From Bacillus crepusculi (lineage in GTDB: Bacteria > Bacillota > Bacilli > Bacillales > Bacillaceae), in NCBI RefSeq assembly GCF_014764715.1, contig NZ_JACXXE010000005.1:62001-126000 (forward strand): a stretch of DNA of 64,000 bases, given 5' to 3'. The notes under the pieces were generated by a model. It did no database searches. It saw only the letters and a program-made list of their open reading frames with translations, and had not been told where the DNA came from. This document shows positions 45,191-53,358 of the stretch, in pieces. Both the position numbers and the translations under genes were made by a program. How positions within the stretch are numbered: position 1 is the stretch's first letter; the number at the start of each line of letters is the position of its first letter.

Positions 45191-48100
45191 ATGATCAAGA
45201 TTGAACATAGAGATGAATCAGAAATAGAACGTCAGTTAATTGACATTCTAGGTGAAGAGAGTAATCAATGGAACTATCGTCCAGATTTAAAATCAGAAGC
45301 CGACCTATGGCAGAACTTACGAAAGATCATCACCCAAAACAACTTATCAGAAATTGGGGAACATCCGATTTCTGATAAGGAATTTGATAAGATTAAAACG
45401 GAAATTTTAAATAAAACCCAAACACCCTTTGATGCAGCAAGATGGTTAAAAGGTGAAAATGGGATTGCTCGCATTACGATTGAACGAGATGATGTGTCTC
45501 TAGGTTCGATGTCACTCGTTCTTTATTCAAATCATGATATCGGTGGAGGCATTTCTACATATGAAGTCGTTCATCAAATTGCGAAAAAAAGAGAGAACAT
45601 TGACGGACGTGATCGACGTTTTGATGTGACGTTATTAATCAATGGGTTACCCATTGTGCAAATTGAATTAAAAAAAGTTACGGCAAAAGATGGTGTGTTT
45701 CAAGCCTACAATCAAGTGAAGAAGTATGCAGAGGAAGGGTTATTTCGTAATAATATTTTTTCTACTCTTCAGTTATTTGTTATTTCGAATGAACAAACGA
45801 CTCGTTATTTTGCCAATGCTCTGCCAAAAGATATGCATAAGAAGTTTGTTTTTAGTTGGCGGACAAAAGATAACCGAAAAGTGAACGACCTCTATGAATT
45901 TGTGAAACAAGTACTTAGAATCCCAAATGCACATCGACTGATCGCTCAATATACCGTTGTGAGCGAAGAAAATGATCAAAAAGCGTTAATGGTTTTACAT
46001 CCATATCAAATACACGCAATTGAAGCATTGTTCACGGCAGCGATGAAACATGAATCTGGATATGTATGGCATGCAACAGGTTCAGGGAAGACATTAACGA
46101 GTTTCGTTGCGACCAAATTATTAGCAAGAAAACCTGGCGTTGACCGGACGATTATGCTCATTGATCGAAAAGATTTAGATAATCAAACCACCACAGAATT
46201 TACAAGGTTTGCGTCTGAATTTAATACAGGTATCTCTTCAGGTAAGGCAAAGTCTAATAGTTTAATTGTTGGAACAGGCAGTGCAAGAGAACTGAGTGAA
46301 ACATTATTAGCGGATGCCAATTCTAATACCATTATTATTACGACTCGTCAAAAGTTAGAGAATGCCATCAAATATGCAAAAGATCAAGAAGAGCAAGAGG
46401 GAAAGAACCAATTTCAAAAACTGATCGGACAACATATTGTCTTTGTCGTTGACGAATGCCACCGAGCATTAAGTGCGGAGGGCATGGAATCTGTCAAGAA
46501 AACGTTCCCTAACTCTACTTGGTTTGGCTTTACTGGAACACCCATTTTCGATGTCAATAAAAAACAAGCAAAAGGAAAGTTAGCACGTACGACTCGTGAT
46601 CAATACGGTGAAGTACTTCATACATATACGATTAAAAACGCATTAGATGACGGTGCAGTTCTAGGGTTTCAAGTAGAACATGAAGATACGATTGAACCAA
46701 ACTCTCTTAGCAATCATATTTTTTCGCAACTTCGTCAAAATGACAAATACGCTCATCTCAGTGATGATGAATTAAATACGTATATTGATCAAATGGATGG
46801 GATTGAAAAAGAATCCCATTTGTCATCCACTATCTATGAAAGTGATGAGCATATTCAGAAGGTCATTCATAAGATGTTCCGGCCTGATAATGCGTATACA
46901 AAGTTTGATTTCAAAAACGGACGACCGCAAAAATCCGCCATTTTAACAACAAACTCTATTGCGATGGCTAAACGATATTATGATGCGATAAAAAGGATGA
47001 CGAAAGATCCTGATTGGATGGCAAAAGAGTTTGAAGGTCATCCAATTCGTAAAGGGCGAACGATGGAGGATGATGATTTTCCTAGAATCGCCATCACCTA
47101 CTCATTAAATGATAATGAAGAAACTTCAAAACTAGATCAAGAAGATATGCTAAATATCATCAAAGACTATAACCAATCCTATGGTACCGCTTGGTCGATT
47201 CAAGATATTGAGCGGTATAATGGGGACATTAACAACAGATTAGCCCGAAAAAAAGCGGAGTTCAAACAATTTGGAAAGCATATAGATTTAGTGATTGTGG
47301 TTGATCGCCTTTTAACTGGATTTGATGCGCCTACCATACAAACTCTTTTTGTTGATCGACTCCTAGATTATGCGGGTTTAATCCAAGCTTTCTCGCGAAC
47401 AAATCGTACATATCCTGGTAAAACAAAAGGACTCATCATGACGTTTAGAAAACCTTGGACAATGGAAAGAAATGTTGAGCAGGCGACTAAGTTATATTCT
47501 AACGAGCAGGAAGAAACGAATCTTGTGTACCCAACATATGAAGAATCGTTGAAACGGTTTAAAAAGGCACATAAAACATTAAAAGCACTGGATATCGATC
47601 CTTCTGAATTGGACGAGCATTCTCCAGTAGAGGAACGTGTGGAATTTGTCAAAGCATTCCAAGAGTTGAGTAATGCTTATGAAGCTCTCGTGACGTATGA
47701 CAATTATAATGATGATATGGAAACATCGAAAGCCCTGCAAGAACAGGTGATGACGATAGAGGAGACCATCGGGATATACAATACGATCAAAGGCTCACTC
47801 ATAGAAGAAGGAACGAAAGAAGAGGAAACACCAAACTTCTCGGATATTGAATTTTATGGTGAAAATTCTGTTAAGCTATACGACATTGACTCTGCTTTTA
47901 TTGATCAACTGTTAGGCAATTACTCTGCCAATAATCATGATATCCGTCAAGAAATCGAAAAGGCACTTCAAAAATTGAAAAAAGCTGAAGTAGTCAAAGA
48001 GGTATATCGTGCGATCCTCAATGAAATGGACAATAAACAGGTGAATCCAGATGAAGATATATTAGTGGTCAAACGAACATTCTTTACAAAAAAGAAAAAT

Positions 48101-48349
48101 CTCCATATACAAGAATTTGCTGAAACATGGTTTGTGGATGAGAACGAACTCCATTTATCATCTATTCAATATATGATAGGAACTGATCCTATTCCGAATA
48201 TTGGGAATATCATTGATAGTAAACAGTTTGATCAATACAAAGCAATTCATCCAGATGCTAAACCATTAAAATACGGTCCTGAAATGAAACGGGCGTGGAG
48301 AACATTGTTAGACGAAGTGATTGTTCCTTTGGATGATGAATTAAGATAA
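45191..48349 (+). CDS. hsdR: type I restriction endonuclease subunit HsdR
   Basis: A 1052-residue motor-nuclease subunit. The N-terminal PD-(D/E)xK nuclease is visible around residues 145-165 (FDVTLLINGLPIVQIELKK, with the Asp and ExK). The SF2 helicase core has Walker A HATGSGKTLTS (~294-304), DEAD-like DECHR (~421-425), and motif III SFGFTGTP-like WFGFTGTP. Motif VI appears as YAGLIQAFSRTNRTYPGK. A helical C-terminal domain for HsdM/S contact follows. The frame is intact, so the restriction activity is predicted functional. Shine-Dalgarno AAGGGGGAAAT. Confidence 0.95.
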   Translation: MIKIEHRDESEIERQLIDILGEESNQWNYRPDLKSEADLWQNLRKIITQNNLSEIGEHPISDKEFDKIKTEILNKTQTPFDAARWLKGENGIARITIERDDVSLGSMSLVLYSNHDIGGGISTYEVVHQIAKKRENIDGRDRRFDVTLLINGLPIVQIELKKVTAKDGVFQAYNQVKKYAEEGLFRNNIFSTLQLFVISNEQTTRYFANALPKDMHKKFVFSWRTKDNRKVNDLYEFVKQVLRIPNAHRLIAQYTVVSEENDQKALMVLHPYQIHAIEALFTAAMKHESGYVWHATGSGKTLTSFVATKLLARKPGVDRTIMLIDRKDLDNQTTTEFTRFASEFNTGISSGKAKSNSLIVGTGSARELSETLLADANSNTIIITTRQKLENAIKYAKDQEEQEGKNQFQKLIGQHIVFVVDECHRALSAEGMESVKKTFPNSTWFGFTGTPIFDVNKKQAKGKLARTTRDQYGEVLHTYTIKNALDDGAVLGFQVEHEDTIEPNSLSNHIFSQLRQNDKYAHLSDDELNTYIDQMDGIEKESHLSSTIYESDEHIQKVIHKMFRPDNAYTKFDFKNGRPQKSAILTTNSIAMAKRYYDAIKRMTKDPDWMAKEFEGHPIRKGRTMEDDDFPRIAITYSLNDNEETSKLDQEDMLNIIKDYNQSYGTAWSIQDIERYNGDINNRLARKKAEFKQFGKHIDLVIVVDRLLTGFDAPTIQTLFVDRLLDYAGLIQAFSRTNRTYPGKTKGLIMTFRKPWTMERNVEQATKLYSNEQEETNLVYPTYEESLKRFKKAHKTLKALDIDPSELDEHSPVEERVEFVKAFQELSNAYEALVTYDNYNDDMETSKALQEQVMTIEETIGIYNTIKGSLIEEGTKEEETPNFSDIEFYGENSVKLYDIDSAFIDQLLGNYSANNHDIRQEIEKALQKLKKAEVVKEVYRAILNEMDNKQVNPDEDILVVKRTFFTKKKNLHIQEFAETWFVDENELHLSSIQYMIGTDPIPNIGNIIDSKQFDQYKAIHPDAKPLKYGPEMKRAWRTLLDEVIVPLDDELR

Positions 48350-48368
48350 TCTTGATAAGGAGTTTAAA

Positions 48369-48587
48369 TTGACGCAAAAACTCAAACATGATTTCTTAGG
48401 CTACTTTCTCTATTTCCTATGTTCATTTCTGATCATCTATATGATCTGGATGACAATCGTCAAATCAGTGCAATGCGAAGGAGTCATATCTAACTGTACA
48501 TCAATCATTGGCATCTATTACATCATAGCCAGTGTGTGTTGTCTTTTTACTGCAAAAACAGACAAAACATCGTACATAGCCAAATAA
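48369..48587 (+). CDS. small two-helix membrane protein downstream of hsdR
   Basis: A 72-residue protein with two membrane segments (about residues 8-30 and 44-60). A short loop between them carries two cysteines (VQCEGVISNC), and a further Cys-Cys pair lies in the second helix. It starts with TTG at 48369, seven bases after AAGGAG, and is only 19 bases after hsdR, so it is probably on the restriction-modification transcript. No family was recognised, and no function should be assumed. Confidence 0.6.
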   Translation: MTQKLKHDFLGYFLYFLCSFLIIYMIWMTIVKSVQCEGVISNCTSIIGIYYIIASVCCLFTAKTDKTSYIAK

Positions 48588-48614
48588 AAACATGTACAAA
48601 TCGACCACTATTCC

Positions 48615-48634
48615 TTACACTACATGTAGTGTAA
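48615..48634. promoter_or_regulatory. 20-bp perfect palindrome upstream of the isochorismatase-like gene
   Basis: TTACACTACATGTAGTGTAA is a perfect inverted repeat, 24 bases before the GTG start. The ACTACA/TGTAGT half-sites resemble operators of small winged-helix repressors (BlaI/MecI/CopY type) but without their central spacer. No adjacent regulator gene was found. Confidence 0.6.
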
Positions 48635-48658
48635 GAGATTCTTCGGAGGTGGGTATTT

Positions 48659-49228
48659 GTGCAAAATCATCAAAAGGCCTTGATCATTGTAGATGTACAA
48701 AAGGCGTTCGAGCATGAAAAATGGGGAGAACGAAATAATCTAGATGCAGAGAAACATATCACACGTTTATTGACGTTTTGGAGAGAGAAAGGCTGGAAAG
48801 TCATTCATATTCAGCATACCTCTGACAAGCCGGACTCCTTATTTCATCCGGCAAATGAAGGGCATCTTTTTAAAGAGATCGCCAAACCGCTAGAGGGAGA
48901 AATGGTGATACGAAAGAAAGTCAATAGCAGCTTTATTGGTACAAACTTAGAGGAACAGTTAAGATCAAACCACATAGACACTGTTGTGATCGTAGGATTA
49001 ACAACCCCTCACTGCGTATCAACAACAACAAGAATGAGCGGGAATCTTGGCTTTGACACGTATCTCATTTCAGATGCAACCGCCGCCTTTGGACTAACAG
49101 ATCAAATCGGTACATATTATGATCCCGAAACGATCCATCGCCTCTCACTTGCCACACTGCATGACGAATTTGCGACTGTCCTGACAACTGAGCAGCTAAT
49201 GACAAATTGGGCAAGCGAAAGCTCCTAG
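48659..49228 (+). CDS. isochorismatase-family cysteine hydrolase
   Basis: A 189-residue hydrolase with the family triad: Asp12 in LIIVDVQKAF, Lys86 or Lys87 in VIRKKVNSSF, and Cys119 in GLTTPHCVSTTTRM, preceded by the cis-peptide turn. Such enzymes hydrolyse amides or imines, for example nicotinamide-like compounds; substrate unknown. Start GTG at 48659 with CGGAGGTGGG upstream. The last five residues (ASESS) lie in a perfect inverted repeat and are shared with the convergent gene. A large palindrome in front may be its operator. Confidence 0.88.
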   Translation: MQNHQKALIIVDVQKAFEHEKWGERNNLDAEKHITRLLTFWREKGWKVIHIQHTSDKPDSLFHPANEGHLFKEIAKPLEGEMVIRKKVNSSFIGTNLEEQLRSNHIDTVVIVGLTTPHCVSTTTRMSGNLGFDTYLISDATAAFGLTDQIGTYYDPETIHRLSLATLHDEFATVLTTEQLMTNWASESS

Positions 49229-49255
49229 AATCATATCTAGGAGCTTTCGCTTGCC
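49210..49255. terminator. 20-bp perfect hairpin overlapping the 3' ends of two convergent genes
   Basis: GGCAAGCGAAAGCTCCTAGA (49210-49229) pairs without mismatch with its complement at 49236-49255, loop ATCATA. It contains the stop codons of both genes and encodes ASESS-stop on each strand. There is no T-run after it in either direction, so it may end transcripts by its stability or protect 3' ends. Confidence 0.75.
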
Positions 49256-49800
49256 TGTTCATCCAGCGGCTGTTTTCGTTGTTCAATATTTGAGTATATG
49301 AGATCTATTCCAATAAATAAGAAGCTGACAAAGAAAGATAAAATGAATGTGCCGTGCTCCCAAATGGAGACGTTTACTATGTTCATATAAAGTACAAACT
49401 TGATTGAGAAATGCACAACGATCCATGAGAGTAGAAATTCAAAGATAAACTTGACCCATTCAGAAAATTTTAGCAAAGAGGAAATCCCTTTACCAATGAA
49501 TACTAAAAAGATCGACCAAAAAAGAACAATCCCACTGACTAATAGACAGAAGGTCAACAATGAAAGAAATGATTCATAGGTAATATATTCTCCAAAAAGA
49601 AAATTCACTCCTAATGAAACGACATAAAGTACGGAACTTGGAATGATGATTACAAAACTAATCGAAAAAAAGATGAGTAAAATGAGGAGAATTTCAGTGA
49701 TAGCTCCAGGCGCTTCATCGACAACTTTTGTCTTTCTCAAAATCACATAGATAACAATTGAAATGAGCATAAGTGCTAACATAAATGAGATAATAGACAA
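49237..49800 (-). CDS. YrvL-like integral membrane protein
   Basis: A 187-residue protein with about five hydrophobic helices. The segment EFLLSWIVVHFSIKFVLYMN followed by two more helices resembles the YrvL family, a small membrane protein of B. subtilis that restrains the SigO-RsoA sigma system. The match is by eye and partial, so the family call is tentative. No sigma factor gene is nearby. It is convergent with the isochorismatase-like gene and shares its C-terminal ASESS because of the hairpin. Confidence 0.6.
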   Translation of the reverse strand: MSIISFMLALMLISIVIYVILRKTKVVDEAPGAITEILLILLIFFSISFVIIIPSSVLYVVSLGVNFLFGEYITYESFLSLLTFCLLVSGIVLFWSIFLVFIGKGISSLLKFSEWVKFIFEFLLSWIVVHFSIKFVLYMNIVNVSIWEHGTFILSFFVSFLFIGIDLIYSNIEQRKQPLDEQASESS

Positions 49801-49965
49801 ATTGCTTACCTCCCTATCGTTCCTTGAATCATTGTTTTAAGTTGTGAATTCTTCAGTATATGTAATTATAAGGAAAAAATGAAAAAGGGTAAAGAGTAAT
49901 CGTTATTCTATTTTTCTTTTGGTGCGAATAAGGTATTTGCAGCTAGAGAGTATCGTACAAAAGAC

Positions 49966-50024
49966 CAAACAAAAAACCCTAGAAATCCTTGAATAATCAA
50001 GGTCTCTAGGGTTTGTTTGATCAC
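49966..50024. terminator. terminator of rpsD
   Basis: A long imperfect stem pairs AAACCCTAGA...CCTTGA with TCAAGG...TCTAGGGTTT around ATAA. The A-run at 49970-49976 gives the U-tract for rpsD transcription. Confidence 0.85.
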
Positions 50025-50044
50025 TCTCTTAGAGAGTCATGAAA

Positions 50045-50829
<785 letters not shown>

Positions 50830-50836
50830 AAACTCT

Positions 50837-50865
50837 ATTATATGACGCTGAATAGGAGAAGTCAA
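50837..50865 (-). promoter_or_regulatory. sigma-A promoter of rpsD
   Basis: Minus strand: TTGACT (50865-50860), 17-base spacer, consensus TATAAT (50842-50837). Confidence 0.85.
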
Positions 50866-50904
50866 CCTATTTAGAGGAAGACAATCCTATTCAGACGAAG
50901 AAAA

Positions 50905-50937
50905 AGAGAAAAAGCAGACAATCTGCCTACTTTTTCT
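50905..50937. terminator. weak terminator of ytsP
   Basis: AAAAAGCAG...CTGC...CTTTTT can form a stem with an internal mismatch, followed on the minus strand by a T-rich tract. Confidence 0.45.
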
Positions 50938-50940
50938 GCA

Positions 50941-51441
50941 TCATTCCGCATCCGTAGAGACGGATAACGCCTGTTGGAGAACCTCTGTAAATTGAATTAA
51001 GTAGGTCTCATCTACTTCACTAAAGCGGTCTTTCACTGGACTGTCGATATCAAGAACCCCAATGATTTGCCCATTTACTTTAAGCGGGATGACAATTTCA
51101 GATTGCGATGCTGCATCACATGCAATATGTCCAGGGAATGCATGCACATCAGCGATACGCTGCACATCACCTGTTGCAAATGCTGTGCCGCAAACACCTT
51201 TTCCAGAAGGGATGCGTACACAAGCAGGCAGTCCATTAAATGGTCCAAGCACGAGCTCTCCGTCCTTTGCCAAATAAAATCCTGCCCAATTGACTTCAGG
51301 AAGGGAATGATACAATAACGCCGCAGCATTTGCTAGGTTGGCAATGAGATCAGGTTCACCATCTGTAATGGCTTCTACCTGTTTGACAAGCAATTGATAG
51401 TCTTTTGATGGGTCGCCAGACTGTTTTTCGACATGAATCAT
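50941..51441 (-). CDS. ytsP: GAF-domain free methionine-(R)-sulfoxide reductase YtsP
   Basis: A 166-residue single GAF domain of the fRMsr type. The catalytic cysteines lie in LPACVRIPSGKGVCGTAFAT and in FPGHIACDAASQSEIVIPL, with the conserved DIDSPVKDRFSEVD end. It reduces free methionine-R-sulfoxide, scavenging oxidised methionine. The ATG at 51441 follows TAGGAG. It matches YtsP, which neighbours rpsD and refZ in B. subtilis. Confidence 0.9.
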   Translation of the reverse strand: MIHVEKQSGDPSKDYQLLVKQVEAITDGEPDLIANLANAAALLYHSLPEVNWAGFYLAKDGELVLGPFNGLPACVRIPSGKGVCGTAFATGDVQRIADVHAFPGHIACDAASQSEIVIPLKVNGQIIGVLDIDSPVKDRFSEVDETYLIQFTEVLQQALSVSTDAE

Positions 51442-51567
51442 GAAAATCTCCTACTTTCTATCTTAAAAATACATAACTTGCGTCTCACATGTGGGATTTG
51501 TCGAGCAATTGTAAAAGGAACTTCCGCCTTCATCTTGAAGTATGTACACATGAAGAGGGGTGAGCGG

Positions 51568-52233
51568 ATGAAAACATCAACAAGCATGCAAACAAAAGAC
51601 CGTATTATTGAAGCTGCCATCAGACTTTTTAACCAAAAAGGATTTTCTGGAACCTCTGTCCGTGAGATTGCGAAGGAAGCAAAAGTCAATGTTGCCCACA
51701 TATCTTATTACTTTCAAGGAAAAGGAGGGCTGCTTGAGCAGCTCGTCTCTGATTTTTATGAAGGCTACATTCACATGATTGAATCGCACATCCATCACAT
51801 GGAAACCCGTCACGCAAAAGAATGTTTACTTGATGTGGTTTTTGATATTTTATCTTATCAGCACAAGCACCGTCAATTAACCCGTTTCGTGTATCGAGAG
51901 GTGACGATTGATTCGACGCTCATTAGAGAAATTATGTCGACCTATTTAACAAAGGAAAAATATTTGTTTCAGCTCATCATTGAAAAAGGGAAAAACACCC
52001 ACGTCATTTGTGAGCAGCTATCGCTCTCATCCTTTATGATTCAGCTGAAATCACTTCTGATGATGCCATATTTGCAGCCGCAATATTTAACAGAGGTGCT
52101 TTATTTGAATCCAAGTGAGCCGTACTTCTATCAGATGTATTTCAAGGAGCTAAGCCGCTCGCTTCATCATTTACTAGAACCAAAAGAACCGACATTAGAT
52201 CCTCATCTGAAACTCATGATGTCTTCAAATTGA
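51568..52233 (+). CDS. refZ: RefZ (YttP), TetR-family regulator of FtsZ positioning
   Basis: A 221-residue TetR-fold DNA-binding protein. The HTH is GTSVREIAKEAKVNVAHISYYF (quoted here to 20: start at GTSVREIAKE), identical in pattern to B. subtilis RefZ, and the middle has HRQLTRFVYREVTIDSTLIREIM (first 20 residues diagnostic). RefZ binds RBM sites around oriC and inhibits FtsZ polymerisation during sporulation. ATG 51568 follows AGAGGGGTGA; an ATG at 51550 is possible but worse. The 3' end overlaps convergent hisJ by 31 bases. Confidence 0.92.
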   Translation: MKTSTSMQTKDRIIEAAIRLFNQKGFSGTSVREIAKEAKVNVAHISYYFQGKGGLLEQLVSDFYEGYIHMIESHIHHMETRHAKECLLDVVFDILSYQHKHRQLTRFVYREVTIDSTLIREIMSTYLTKEKYLFQLIIEKGKNTHVICEQLSLSSFMIQLKSLLMMPYLQPQYLTEVLYLNPSEPYFYQMYFKELSRSLHHLLEPKEPTLDPHLKLMMSSN

Positions 52234-53018
52234 TCATACGCATACCCGAGATCTTCCGCTTGATGGGCATCAGACCCGAATATGAGCGGGATTTTTTTCT
52301 GTTTTGCAAGATCAATCATCCATTGATCTAAATAGATACTTCTGGCATATGTTTTACGAAGACCCGATGTATTAAAATCTAAGGACATGCCTTTTTTTTC
52401 CGTTTCTTCAAGGCAAAGGGTGACCATTTGACAGAGTTCAGGCGACATCTCATATGGGAAAAGCTGTTTGAATTTCTGGACAAGGGTGATATGACCGATT
52501 CTCTTTGGCTTATAGTCGCCTAAAGATGATAGAATAGAAGAATAGACTTGGTCGTAGTAGCTGCGATAGACCTGTTCAATGCTGCCATAGATGTTCATTA
52601 GCTGCTGGAAGGCATGTTCATCAAAATCAAGACAAATATAATCATCGCCAGCAGGGAGAAAGTGAACAGATAAAATACCATCGTCTAGTTCTGGACCGTA
52701 GCAGTCTAAAAAGGCACTTGTTTCCTCTTCATACTCTTTGATATAGTCAACCTCAAGCCCAGTTTTTACTATTAATTGTCCTTTGTACTCTTGTTTCAGC
52801 TGATCCAGCTTTGTCAAATACGCTTCAAGATCTTGGAGCTTCATGGCACTATCCTGCTCAGGCGTTGGATCTCGAAACGAAGGAGGCAGCGGGGCATGCT
52901 CGGTAAAGGTGATGGAATCAAATCCCTTTTTGATGGCTTTTTCAATATAAGAATGAAAAGGATCAAGCGAGCCATGCGGGCAAAACGGTGTATGTAAATG
53001 TGCATCTTGTTTCAACAT
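52203..53018 (-). CDS. hisJ: histidinol-phosphatase HisJ (PHP family)
   Basis: A 271-residue PHP-domain phosphatase for the penultimate step of histidine synthesis. Metal-binding motifs are KQDAHLHTPFCPHG (His7, His9), ITFTEHAPLP, the LKVDYI-like GLEVDYIKEYEE, and the C-terminal LIFGSDAHQAEDLG. Its last 31 bases overlap the end of refZ on the opposite strand, so neither gene has an independent terminator. AGGTGACG precedes the ATG. Confidence 0.92.
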   Translation of the reverse strand: MLKQDAHLHTPFCPHGSLDPFHSYIEKAIKKGFDSITFTEHAPLPPSFRDPTPEQDSAMKLQDLEAYLTKLDQLKQEYKGQLIVKTGLEVDYIKEYEEETSAFLDCYGPELDDGILSVHFLPAGDDYICLDFDEHAFQQLMNIYGSIEQVYRSYYDQVYSSILSSLGDYKPKRIGHITLVQKFKQLFPYEMSPELCQMVTLCLEETEKKGMSLDFNTSGLRKTYARSIYLDQWMIDLAKQKKIPLIFGSDAHQAEDLGYAYDQFEDIMSFR

Positions 53019-53358
53019 GTCGTCACCTCTTGTCGATATTTTGAAAAACGTGATGTGTATGAGCGAAAATAATGAAAAATCATGACCAAAAATGCTGGTT
53101 ACATGGTATCATAATAACAATGAAAACGACAGCTTCCGCATACATAAAAGCAGGTCACATCGATACGTGTGATCAAATGATAGAAAGCGCTCAAACACTT
53201 TCTTGAAAAAACATACATAAAACCGTGAATGGATGGTATTGGGAAATATACAATCCTGCTATAAAAAAACAAATGCAAAGCGGACACGAAAGGGTTCTCA
53301 GGTCTACTCGGGACACATTTACCCTGACATCACTTAGATCACAACAAGGGGGCTCATT
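53019..53358. other. intergenic region between hisJ and ezrA
   Basis: About 340 bases with no gene. It should hold promoters for both divergent genes. A TATAAA -10 at ~53261 with TTGGGA 15 bases upstream is a weak candidate for ezrA. TCACA...TGTGA (about 53155-53172) is a short imperfect dyad of unknown meaning. Confidence 0.5.

Noticed and set aside
52776-52997. Open frame on the plus strand inside hisJ
   Set aside because: Shadow of a well-supported gene; composition very basic with no ribosome site.
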